In this document: one piece after another, positions 1 through 5,931 of the stretch | Position numbering within the stretch: the stretch's first letter is position 1 | How the letters are laid out: each line of letters opens with the position of its first letter | NCBI GenBank assembly: GCA_934796775.1 | Contig: CAKVPH010000031.1 | Span: 1-14,516 of the forward strand | DNA: 14,516 nt | Source of the DNA: an uncultured Clostridia bacterium | Lineage (GTDB): Bacteria > Bacillota > Clostridia > Christensenellales > Borkfalkiaceae | Reading direction: 5' to 3' | The notes under the pieces: model-generated | What the model saw: the letters and a program-made list of their open reading frames with translations, nothing else | The model's database searches: none | What the model was told of the DNA's origin: nothing | Program-made: the position numbers and the translations under genes

Positions 1-429
1 GAAGCCGCCGAAAAGGCCGCTAAAGAAAAGGCTGAAAAAGAAGCCGCCGAAAAGGCCGCTAAGGAAAAAGCTGAAAAAGAAGCAGCCGAAAAGGCCGCCA
101 AAGAAAAGGCTGAAAAGGAAGCAGCCGAAAAAGCCGCTAAGGAAAAAGCTGAAAAGGAAGCAGCCGAAAAAGCCGCTAAGGAAAAAGCTGAAAAGGAAGC
201 AGCCGAAAAGGCCGCTAAGGAAAAATCTGAAAAAGAAGCCGCCGAAAAGGCCGCTAAAGAAAAGGCTGAAAAAGAAGCCGCCGAAAAGGCCGCTAAGGAA
301 AAAGCTGAAAAGGAAGCAGCCGAAAAGGCCGCTAAGGAAAAAGCGGCAAAGGAAGCTGCCGAAAAAGCCGCTAAAGAAAAGGCTGAAAAAGAAGCCGCCG
401 AAAAAGCCGCTAAGGAAGAAGCTGAAAAA
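1..429 (+). repeat. Eleven tandem 39-bp coding repeats
   Basis: Exactly eleven in-frame 39-bp units, each encoding EAAEKAAKEKAEK. Three units carry substitutions: Ser in unit 6, AAK instead of AEK in unit 9, EEAEK in unit 11. Synonymous changes (gcc/gca, aaa/aag) are scattered between units, so the array is not freshly amplified. It continues beyond the left edge, so the true copy number is unknown. Length variation between strains is likely, and assembly collapse is possible. Confidence 0.97.
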
Positions 430-1074
430 CAAGCTACTACTACCGAAAGCACAGAAGAAAGCGAGCCTGTAGTCGCCCCCGCAGAAAAAGGATTTAAGCT
501 TACAATTCCCGCATATGCTCAGGAAGTTTTACCGAGAATAGCAACAAAGCGCGCAAGAAAGCTTATTTATACGCCGAAGGAAGTTATATTTGAAACTTCA
601 TGCACGATAGACGTTACAGGCAAGAAAAACGACGAAGGCATAAAAGTTAAACAAATTTTAGATGCCGAAATCAAAGAAGGCTTAAAACTCGGATATCTTG
701 AAAAATACGACGGACTTAAATCTTCCGAAATAAAGGAAGAATACGAAAACGACACTGTTTACGAAATAGCAGAACAGGAATTCAAAAAGTCCGGTTTACT
801 GCTTGACGGAAACAAAGTAAAAGTATTTATTTACGACTGGACCGGCGGCGGAATACATCACGTAGGATATCTGCCAGACGAGCGCGCAGCCGAAGTTATG
901 CCCTATCTTAGCGATATGGACAAGTATAGTTTTGATATATGCGCCATAATAACCGGCGGAAAGAGCAAGACTATAACCAAAGATCCCGCGACAGGTAAAT
1001 TTACTATTACCAAAAATAAAGACGGCGATTACGGCATAGATCTTGACATAACCATTGTTAAACGTAAAGACTAA
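1..1074 (+). CDS. Glu/Ala/Lys-repeat protein with HIRAN-like C-terminal region (5' partial)
   Basis: The frame is open at the left edge and ends at TAA 1072-1074; 357 residues are visible and the start lies outside the window. Residues 1-143 are eleven 13-residue units (EAAEKAAKEKAEK with few changes), which should form a long charged single alpha-helix or coiled coil, as in TolA-like linkers. A Thr/Ser/Glu-rich hinge (about 144-162) leads to a globular domain of about 190 residues. Its end, with VFIYDW, then HHVGYLPDERAAEVMPYL, then ITGG and a final beta-rich stretch, resembles the HIRAN pattern (hydrophobic strand, GYLP, helix, strand with GG). HIRAN domains are known to bind DNA ends. That assignment is a resemblance by eye, and no catalytic motif is visible. 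A strong terminator follows immediately. Confidence 0.8.
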   Translation, partial: EAAEKAAKEKAEKEAAEKAAKEKAEKEAAEKAAKEKAEKEAAEKAAKEKAEKEAAEKAAKEKAEKEAAEKAAKEKSEKEAAEKAAKEKAEKEAAEKAAKEKAEKEAAEKAAKEKAAKEAAEKAAKEKAEKEAAEKAAKEEAEKQATTTESTEESEPVVAPAEKGFKLTIPAYAQEVLPRIATKRARKLIYTPKEVIFETSCTIDVTGKKNDEGIKVKQILDAEIKEGLKLGYLEKYDGLKSSEIKEEYENDTVYEIAEQEFKKSGLLLDGNKVKVFIYDWTGGGIHHVGYLPDERAAEVMPYLSDMDKYSFDICAIITGGKSKTITKDPATGKFTITKNKDGDYGIDLDITIVKRKD

Positions 1075-1088
1075 ACCATAAAAAATTA

Positions 1089-1121
1089 CGGCTCGGAAGC
1101 AATCTTCCGAGCCGCTTTTTT
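1089..1121 (+). terminator. Bidirectional Rho-independent terminator
   Basis: A perfect 11-bp stem (CGGCTCGGAAG, loop CAAT, CTTCCGAGCCG) is followed by a T tract on the plus strand. On the minus strand the stem is followed by TAATTTTTTAT. It sits between two convergent genes and probably ends both transcripts. Confidence 0.92.
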
Positions 1122-1137
1122 ATGCTCTGTTTTTCTT

Positions 1138-2214
1138 TCATTTATTTTTAAACGGATTAAACGAGAAACTGTTTGTTATTTTGTCTGCAACGTTTTCGGA
1201 TACGATATTGCCGTTTATGGTAACTTCACCCGAAACAACCGACGTTTTATACGCCCCTATTTCGCCATTTATCAATATATCGCCTGAACCCGCACTCGCC
1301 ATAAAGTTTTTGATTTTTGCCTGTTTTATTTCAACTTCGCCCGAAACTACGGTAACCTTTAAATTATCGCACGCAAACTTTGCCGCGCACACGTCGCCGC
1401 TGGTTATCATTAAATTTGCGTTTTCGCAATTCGCAGTTTTGAACTCGGCATCGCCCGATACCACCGATAAATTCAAGCCCTTTAATGCGGCTATATTCTC
1501 AGCTTTTAAATCTCCGCTTGTAAGAAAAACGTTAAAGCTTTCGCAAAATACGTCGCGTTCAATTATTATATCGCCGGAGCCTTCGTGTTTAGCCGAAAAC
1601 TGCCCGAATTTAAAGTTTGGTCCTATCTCTATATAAATATCGCCTTTAACTTTTTTCGACTTTAAATCGTTATACTGCGGGCAAATTATAAGTTCTTTTT
1701 TACCGTCGGTTATATCAGTCGTTATCCTGTAAAACTCGGCAATATTGCCCGTAGTTTTTACTTTCAAGCCGCTTTCATTTGAACTGACGATATACAAATC
1801 GTTTACGTAAGAGAGTTTTGCGTTAAAAGAACAAACGCCTTCGTCAAGTTTACAAATAGTCTGTCCGTCGATTGCTTTAAAATTGCTTACACTTTCGTTT
1901 ATTACTCCGTCGGCATCTACAAAATTTATAAAGTTTTCAGCCTTTACCGTGTTTGTTTCGCCATCGCCGTCTGCTTTTTCCGCGCTTAAATTATCATCGG
2001 AACAAACCGAAGCCGCAACAGTGGCAGAGCCGAACTGCTTTTCTTTTTTTATTATATCTTCTACCGAACCGAATTTTTCAAGTGTTTCTGCATCGCTAAG
2101 CCCTGCTTCTTTTGCCAAAGCCAGACGATTTTCATATTTTTTAGTTATTTTTTCAGCGTCTAACCCGCTGTCGGCGGCTGCCGAATATAATTTATTTAAA
2201 AATTCATTTATCAT
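1138..2214 (-). CDS. HAAS-domain / DUF4097 beta-repeat protein
   Basis: A 358-residue protein. Residues 1-60 (MINEFLNKLYSAAA..., ending FGSVEDIIKKEK) match the helical HAAS/DUF1700 pattern. A variable acidic linker (about 61-105) follows. From about 105 to 350 there is a repetitive beta-rich DUF4097 region with recurring SGD/SGE turns (LTSGDLKAEN, VVSGDAEFKT, ITSGDV, VVSGEVEIKQ, GSGDILINGE), which should form a right-handed parallel beta-helix. No signal peptide or membrane helix is seen, so it is probably cytosolic. AAGGAG lies just upstream of ATG 2214. It is the second gene of an operon, 26 nt after the DUF2089 regulator. DUF2089, HAAS and DUF4097 genes commonly occur together in Firmicutes, sometimes linked to envelope stress. 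The biochemical role is unknown. Confidence 0.88.
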   Translation of the reverse strand: MINEFLNKLYSAAADSGLDAEKITKKYENRLALAKEAGLSDAETLEKFGSVEDIIKKEKQFGSATVAASVCSDDNLSAEKADGDGETNTVKAENFINFVDADGVINESVSNFKAIDGQTICKLDEGVCSFNAKLSYVNDLYIVSSNESGLKVKTTGNIAEFYRITTDITDGKKELIICPQYNDLKSKKVKGDIYIEIGPNFKFGQFSAKHEGSGDIIIERDVFCESFNVFLTSGDLKAENIAALKGLNLSVVSGDAEFKTANCENANLMITSGDVCAAKFACDNLKVTVVSGEVEIKQAKIKNFMASAGSGDILINGEIGAYKTSVVSGEVTINGNIVSENVADKITNSFSFNPFKNK

Positions 2215-2240
2215 AATTTTATCTCCTTAATTCAATATTT

Positions 2241-2633
2241 CTATATACTTTCACCGGAATTACTATGCGAAAGCATTGCTTCGGCTTCGTCAAAATCGAT
2301 TTCGCCGTTTTTAAGCATTTTTAACACGTCTTCACGCGAAGGAGTAACCGAAGATATAGCCGCACGGTCAAAATTAAGCCCGTCAATAAGGTTTTCAAGA
2401 TATTTTTTTACCGTGGGATAAGATATATTCATTTCCTTTTCGATGCTTTTTATGTTACCCGCATTTTTTATAAAAATAAGCGCAAAATTTTGTAAATCTG
2501 AGGGCAGATAGTCAAATTTGCTAAGCGGAAATTCGCCTTTTATGGTAGTTCCGCAGTCCACGCATTTAAGCTCGCTTACAACAAGTTTTTTTTCGCATAT
2601 CGGGCATACACCCAAAAGTTTTTTTCTAATCAT
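2241..2633 (-). CDS. DUF2089-family zinc-ribbon/HTH regulator
   Basis: 130 residues from ATG 2633. The N-terminus has a zinc ribbon with two Cys pairs (CPIC and CVDC, about residues 10-27). A helix-turn-helix follows (YLPSDLQNFALIFIKNAGNIKSIEKEM...SYPTVKKYL), and the C-terminus has a short SHOCT-like helical segment (REDVLKMLKNGEIDFDEAEAML). This order is typical of DUF2089 proteins, presumed transcription factors. An in-frame GTG at 2642 is rejected as start: the sequence AAAGAGGTG there is an ideal ribosome binding site for ATG 2633, and the promoter predicts a start only a few bases upstream. It probably regulates itself and the downstream HAAS/DUF4097 gene. Confidence 0.88.
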   Translation of the reverse strand: MIRKKLLGVCPICEKKLVVSELKCVDCGTTIKGEFPLSKFDYLPSDLQNFALIFIKNAGNIKSIEKEMNISYPTVKKYLENLIDGLNFDRAAISSVTPSREDVLKMLKNGEIDFDEAEAMLSHSNSGESI

Positions 2634-2654
2634 TTTTTTCACCTCTTTGCTCGC

Positions 2655-2683
2655 ATTATAAACCCTTAAATTTATTTTGTCAA
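2655..2683 (-). promoter_or_regulatory. Perfect sigma-70/A promoter of the DUF2089 operon
   Basis: On the minus strand: TTGACA (2683-2678), 17-bp spacer, TATAAT (2660-2655). The predicted start is near 2648, giving a leader of about 15 nt. Very AT-rich DNA with T/A tracts (about 2684-2760) lies upstream and could act as an UP element. Confidence 0.9.
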
Positions 2684-2760
2684 CATTTTTTATTAAATTT
2701 TTTAATTTTTATATTAATTTTTTTAATATATTAATAAATATTTTTAATTTGCAGATAAAA

Positions 2761-2789
2761 AAATAAAAACCCGACCTGAAAAAAGGTCG
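2761..2789 (-). terminator. Terminator of the orphan 190-aa gene
   Basis: On the minus strand CGACCT, a TTTTTC loop and AGGTCG are followed by GGTTTTTATTT. It lies about 20 nt after the stop at 2808. Confidence 0.8.
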
Positions 2790-2807
2790 AGCTTTAAAAT
2801 GATAATT

Positions 2808-3380
2808 TCATATTTTCCAACAATAAACGTGAACTCTTAAAAAGCAAAATCCGGCGTTATAGGTATAAAACTTTTCAGAACAAATAAGGTTTACATATTT
2901 TATATGCATATTGCCTATTCTGGATACTACGTCCTGAAAAAAACTTTCGTTAAAATACCTTTTACAAAGAGATAGCATCACGCGAAATCTTTTATAAACG
3001 CCGTTTTTTAAACATAAACTATCGCACGATTCCACAAATTCTGAAAATTCACTTTTTTTCGTATTTTGCGTAAAGACATTGTTCCATCTTATTTTAAGAT
3101 TGCAGTATTTTAAAATATCGTCATATTCGGGTATATGAATTATAGGATATATTCGTGATTTAAGGCAAAAGTATTTACTCGACTCCCCACATAAAGTTTT
3201 TAAAAGAATCATTTGAATAAATAAATCGGAGTCTTTCATAAAATATTTAAAAAGTTCCTCGGAGTTTAAATCCGAAACTGTAGGATCTTGCAACACGTTT
3301 TGATCGCTGCATAGTAACCTTATAAGTTCCTTTAACTCGTCGTATTTCTTTTTTAAAACAAGATATGAAGCTCTGTTCAT
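2808..3380 (-). CDS. Orphan Cys-rich hypothetical protein downstream of a structured RNA
   Basis: 190 residues from ATG 3380, with AGAGG seven bases upstream. I do not recognise a family. The N-terminus (about 1-25) is a charged helix (LKKKYDELKELIRLL). The middle is rich in aromatic and hydrophobic residues without a clear membrane span. About ten cysteines are scattered along it, without CxxC pairs. The protein ends in FLRVHVYCWKI. There is no signal peptide and no reverse-transcriptase, kinase or nuclease motif visible. It is monocistronic: a terminator lies just after it, and a U-tailed terminator plus about 200 nt of structured RNA precede it, so its expression probably depends on read-through of that terminator. 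That layout recalls RNA-controlled genes such as type III toxin-antitoxin pairs, but the protein does not visibly resemble ToxN. Confidence 0.72.
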   Translation of the reverse strand: MNRASYLVLKKKYDELKELIRLLCSDQNVLQDPTVSDLNSEELFKYFMKDSDLFIQMILLKTLCGESSKYFCLKSRIYPIIHIPEYDDILKYCNLKIRWNNVFTQNTKKSEFSEFVESCDSLCLKNGVYKRFRVMLSLCKRYFNESFFQDVVSRIGNMHIKYVNLICSEKFYTYNAGFCFLRVHVYCWKI

Positions 3381-3397
3381 AAAATTGCCTCTGAAAT

Positions 3398-3425
3398 AAA
3401 AAATGCACCAATCGAAATTGGCGCA
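3398..3425 (-). terminator. Leader terminator with UUCG tetraloop
   Basis: As minus-strand RNA: UGCGCCAAU, loop UUCG, AUUGGUGCA (9 bp, one G-U), then six U. It ends about 18 nt before ATG 3380, so it ends the structured RNA and would attenuate the following gene. Confidence 0.88.
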
Positions 3426-3594
3426 TTAAAAACGCAAATTCCGGTTGTTGCTACACAATCAACATTTTGTACTTTTATCAAAGATACTTAACTTATAGAA
3501 TTTGCATTTTATATGAAGCTAATAAGTTAAGTATATTAAAAAATGGGTAAAATATACCCCAAGTACAAAAATATGTAATTGTGATTGTGTAGCA
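3398..3594 (-). ncRNA. Candidate structured RNA, about 195 nt, with nested stems and possible pseudoknot
   Basis: Seen directly: P1, 13 perfect pairs (3582-3594 with 3449-3461); P2, 10 pairs (3561-3570 with 3465-3474); P3, a small GGGTA/TACCC hairpin (3545-3559); P4, 13 perfect pairs (3522-3534 with 3484-3496). The P4 loop carries GCAAATTC (3498-3505 on minus), which complements GAATTTGC 3' of P1 (3434-3441), an 8-bp potential pseudoknot. A terminator closes the transcript. The promoter immediately upstream predicts +1 at 3593, on the 5' strand of P1. An independent small RNA or cis-acting leader is inferred. A transposon-like inverted-repeat element is less likely, as no target duplication is seen. 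I cannot match it to a known class. Confidence 0.6.
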
Positions 3595-3599
3595 TCTTT

Positions 3600-3628
3600 A
3601 TTATAGCACATTATAAAAAATTATTCAA
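3600..3628 (-). promoter_or_regulatory. Promoter of the structured RNA
   Basis: On the minus strand: TTGAAT (3628-3623), 17-bp spacer, TATAAT (3605-3600). The predicted start at about 3593 coincides with the base of stem P1. Confidence 0.8.
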
Positions 3629-3663
3629 TCGCTGTATCCTATAAAAACAATTTTTATTTATTA

Positions 3664-3714
3664 AAATAAAAACGCGGCAATAAAAGCCGGCTTAAAAGCC
3701 GATTCTTATTGCCG
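3664..3714 (-). terminator. Terminator after the ATPase pseudogene
   Basis: On the minus strand CGGCAATAA (3714-3706) pairs with TTATTGCCG (3683-3675). Between them is an inner CGGCTTTTAAGCCG hairpin, and the stem is followed by CGTTTTTATTTT. It lies 22 nt after the stop at 3737. Confidence 0.85.
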
Positions 3715-3736
3715 TTTGTTTAATTGTTTTTATTAT

Positions 3737-4338
3737 TTATATACTTTCGTCAAGTAAAAAATCTGCAAGATGAACTATTTTTATGCCGTTTATATTGCCG
3801 CAAGCATAATCGTCAAGCGTGATAACCATTTTAGGATAATTGTCTTTTATTTCTGTAAGATTTGCTATTTCTCTGTCAAAATCCGCGGGAAGCTCGCGGC
3901 AAACCTGAATATAAATTTTTTCACCTCGCATTACAGCCGCAAAATCTATTTCTTTATTTGCATTTTTGCCTATATAAACCTCAAAGCCGCGCCTTTTAAG
4001 TTCAAAAAAGACAATATTTTCTATTGTTGACGCAATGCTTGCAGGACTAAAACCGTATAGCGCGTATTTTATAGAATGGTCGGCAAGATAAAATTTTTCC
4101 TGCGTTTTTAGCACGCTTTTGCCCTGCAAGTCATATCTTTTGCAGCGATAGATTAGTCTTCGTTAGTATATTTGCGCGTAATTATGTGCGATTCGTCAAT
4201 ACCGCGATTTAAAAGTTCGAGTTTTAACATTTCTAAAATCGTTGATTTGCCGCATCTTCTTATACCGGCAAGTATTTTTACCAGTTTAATATCTATAAAC
4301 GGTTTAAGTTTTTCCATATAATCAGGTCTTATTATCAT
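3737..4338 (-). pseudogene. AAA_14/DUF4143-type ATPase, internally deleted and frameshifted
   Basis: The N-terminal 61 codons (ATG 4338 with AGGGAG upstream, stop TAA at 4153-4155) give MIIRPDYMEKLKPFIDIKLV and the Walker A region GIRRCGKST of AAA_14 ATPases. The C-terminal piece resumes in another frame at about 4165 (IYRCKRYDLQGKSVLKTQEK, FYLAD) and continues as the DUF4143 nuclease-like domain (ENIVFFELKRRGFEVYIG, KEIDFAAVMRGEKIYIQV) to 3737. Intact relatives are about 400 residues with Walker B, sensor and lid segments between these parts; here some 200 residues are missing and the two frames disagree. A separate 130-aa protein from TTG 4129 is possible, but it would be only a domain fragment. 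Confidence 0.88.
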
Positions 4339-4362
4339 ATCTAACTCCCTTTTTACAATAAT

Positions 4363-4392
4363 ATATTACCAAAATCACAAAAAAAAATTCAA
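4363..4392 (-). promoter_or_regulatory. Possible promoter of the ATPase pseudogene
   Basis: On the minus strand: TTGAAT (4392-4387), 18-bp spacer, TAATAT (4368-4363), about 25 nt before ATG 4338. The region is very AT-rich, so a chance match is possible. Confidence 0.4.
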
Positions 4393-4412
4393 TAATCTTT
4401 CTATTCAAACTC

Positions 4413-4504
4413 GAAAAACTTTATAAAATCTAAAAGTTTTTCTATATAGACTTGAAAAACTTTGTAAAATTATATACTTTTTCGGTTCACAGTGGAAAAA
4501 CTTT
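4413..4504. repeat. Four copies of GAAAAACTTT in 92 bp
   Basis: Direct copies at 4413-4422, 4454-4463 and 4495-4504, and an inverted copy at 4433-4442. The first and inverted copies form a 10-bp stem. Two copies extend to GAAAAACTTTnTAAAAT. No gene is visible in the spacer from 4339 to 4671 apart from this, the next inverted repeat and the rplL terminator. Confidence 0.75.
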
Positions 4505-4558
4505 TTTATAAAAGAAACCTTAACTATTTTACCTGCAGCTTAAGAATTTAGCTTTAAA

Positions 4559-4616
4559 GGTTCTACAATAAAAGTCGGAGCGTTTTTCTTTCCCCCCAAA
4601 CATTTATTGTAGAACC
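4559..4616. repeat. 14-bp perfect inverted repeat with 30-nt loop
   Basis: GGTTCTACAATAAA (4559-4572) and TTTATTGTAGAACC (4603-4616) flank a loop with a C6 run. It directly abuts the rplL terminator tract. It could be a remnant of a small mobile element, or an extra RNA hairpin on read-through rplL transcripts. Confidence 0.75.
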
Positions 4617-4651
4617 AAAAAAAATTGCTACCCGAAAAATCGGATAGCAAT
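4617..4651 (-). terminator. Terminator of the rplJ-rplL operon
   Basis: On the minus strand ATTGCTA-TCCGA / TCGG-TAGCAAT, with one mismatched pair and a TTTT loop, followed by eight T. It lies about 20 nt after the rplL stop, and rpoB does not follow. Confidence 0.9.
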
Positions 4652-4671
4652 TATTTTTACTTATTGCAAAA

Positions 4672-5046
4672 TTATTCAGCAACAGCGGTAGCGCCGGCTT
4701 CTTTGAATTTTTCAACCATCTTAGCAGCTTCGTCCTTGGGAACAGCTTCTTTAACAACGCCGAGTTTTTCAACAAGAGCTTTAGCTTCAGCAAGTCCGAG
4801 TCCGGTGATTTCTTTAGCAACTTTGATAACAGCGATCTTGTTTGCGCCGAAATCTTTAAGAACTACGTTGAATTCGGTCTTTTCTTCTTCAGCAGGAGCA
4901 GCAGCGGCAGCAGCAGGAGCAGCAGCAACAGCTACGGGAGCAGCAGCACTAACACCGAATTCTTCTTCGAGTGCCTTTACGAGATTGTTAAGTTCAAGAA
5001 CGGTTAAACCTTTAATTTCATCCATCAATTTAGCGATATCAGCCAT
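4672..5046 (-). CDS. rplL: 50S ribosomal protein L7/L12
   Basis: 124 residues, the usual length. The N-terminal dimerisation and L10-binding helix region (IAKLMDEIKGLTVLELNNLV, about 3-35) is followed by an Ala/Pro hinge (about 36-52). The C-terminal factor-binding domain includes EKTEFNVVLKDFGANKIAVI and KEITGLGLAEAKALVE. It forms the mobile ribosomal stalk that recruits elongation and initiation factors. ATG 5046 is preceded by CGGAGG. The 150-nt gap to rplJ holds three small hairpins (AGCC-GCAA-GGCT, TAGG/CCTA, AGTCG-TTC-CGACT), which may help tune its higher translation relative to L10. It is cotranscribed with rplJ and ends at a strong terminator. Confidence 0.98.
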   Translation of the reverse strand: MADIAKLMDEIKGLTVLELNNLVKALEEEFGVSAAAPVAVAAAPAAAAAAPAEEEKTEFNVVLKDFGANKIAVIKVAKEITGLGLAEAKALVEKLGVVKEAVPKDEAAKMVEKFKEAGATAVAE

Positions 5047-5196
5047 TTTTAATATCCTCCGATAATTTTTTCATTATTTTTAATTTATTTTATTTTTCCT
5101 TTAAAGTCGGAACGACTGTGATTTTTATAGGTTTTCTCCTATTTGCTTTGCAGCCTTGCGGCTCAAAAACACTTTTAGCTTTATAAAGATTATAAA

Positions 5197-5727
5197 TTAA
5201 CCTTCGTTAGCCTTTTTTTCTGCAACTGCATTCAAAGCGAGAACTACGCTACGCAACGTTGCGGATAATACGCCCGCGAACTTTGAAAGCGGCGACTGCA
5301 TAGAGCCGAGCATTTTTGCGATAAGTTCTTCCTTTGACGGCATAGATGCAAGTGCGGCAACGCCTTTAGCGTCTACACGAGATTTGTCAACATACGCGCT
5401 CTTTGCAACGATCTTGTCGCCATATTTTTTGTTTGCTTCGGCAATGATCTTTGCAGCATTCGTTTCGTCTGCGCCGAACGCAACTGCCGTAGGACCGTTG
5501 AGATCGTCATCGAAATCGTTTACGCCCATTTCGTTGAAAGCCTTTCTGACCAAAGTGTTTTTAAGAACCTTATAGTCAACGTTAGCTTTACGGAACGAGT
5601 TACGAAGTTCGGTAACTTCAGCGACCGTTAATCCCTTGTAGTTTACTAATACGACCGACTTGCTGTTATTGATCTTATTTGTAATATCTTCTACAACAAG
5701 TTTTTTATTTTCGAGATTAGCCGACAA
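5197..5727 (-). CDS. rplJ: 50S ribosomal protein L10
   Basis: 176 residues; the family is about 165-175. The N-terminus (NLENKKLVVEDITNKINNSK, SVVLVNYKGLTVAEVTELR, YKVLKNTLVRKAF) is typical L10. The C-terminal tail (LSATLRSVVLALNAVAEKKA) is the L7/L12 dimer-binding helix. The start is TTG 5727, about ten bases after GGAGG. No ATG or GTG in the same frame fits, and the alignment to L10 proteins begins here. It anchors the stalk on 23S rRNA. It is the first gene of a two-gene unit with its own consensus promoter and a leader with an attenuator, consistent with known L10 autoregulation in Gram-positive bacteria. Confidence 0.97.
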   Translation of the reverse strand: MSANLENKKLVVEDITNKINNSKSVVLVNYKGLTVAEVTELRNSFRKANVDYKVLKNTLVRKAFNEMGVNDFDDDLNGPTAVAFGADETNAAKIIAEANKKYGDKIVAKSAYVDKSRVDAKGVAALASMPSKEELIAKMLGSMQSPLSKFAGVLSATLRSVVLALNAVAEKKANEG

Positions 5728-5890
5728 CTTTTTTACACCTCCGTTTTTATTTATTCACCGAAAAAATAAACCCTTATGCCGCGCGAAAACAGCATAAGGG
5801 TACTAACCTTAAAATTAATGCTGCCTCGGCAGGTTTTGCGCTTTTAAAAGTCACAAATTAAGACCGGCTTTCTTCGGCTATTCATTTAAC
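5728..5890 (-). promoter_or_regulatory. L10-type mRNA leader (autoregulatory)
   Basis: A leader of about 160 nt runs from the predicted start near 5890 to TTG 5727. It contains CCTGCCGAGGCAG-type sequence and ends with a terminator. This matches the known Firmicutes L10 leader layout, in which L10(L12)4 binding is thought to favour termination. Assigned from position and motif, not from a covariance search. Confidence 0.7.
5761..5801 (-). terminator. Attenuator in the rplJ leader
   Basis: On the minus strand ACCCTTATGC (5801-5792) pairs with GCATAAGGGT (5779-5770), followed by TTATTTTTT. A strong intrinsic terminator upstream of rplJ implies regulated read-through. Confidence 0.85.
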
Positions 5891-5896
5891 TTTTTT

Positions 5897-5925
5897 ATTA
5901 TAACAAAGTTTATTCAACTTGTCAA
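5897..5925 (-). promoter_or_regulatory. Perfect consensus promoter of rplJL
   Basis: On the minus strand: TTGACA (5925-5920), 17-bp spacer, TATAAT (5902-5897). It lies between rplA and rplJ and makes rplJL an independent transcription unit. Confidence 0.92.
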
Positions 5926-5931
5926 ACGTTT

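Noticed and set aside
1..429. The 39-bp repeats as a CRISPR or intergenic satellite
   Set aside because: They are in frame, lack spacers and keep the same protein unit despite synonymous changes.
1181..2230. Plus-strand ORFs of 151 and 115 codons opposite the DUF4097 gene
   Set aside because: They are antisense shadows of a well-supported gene with domain matches and a ribosome binding site; they have no recognisable product.
3398..3594. Retron RNA
   Set aside because: The closing repeats recall retron a1/a2 stems, but no reverse transcriptase is adjacent; the 190-aa protein lacks RT motifs.
3449..3594. Simple MITE with 13-bp terminal repeats
   Set aside because: No target-site duplication at the ends, and a promoter and terminator fit the structure as an RNA; kept only as an alternative.
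4129..4338. Two separate intact small genes instead of one broken ATPase
   Set aside because: The pieces are the N- and C-terminal parts of one family, in order and on the same strand, with the middle missing and frames out of register.
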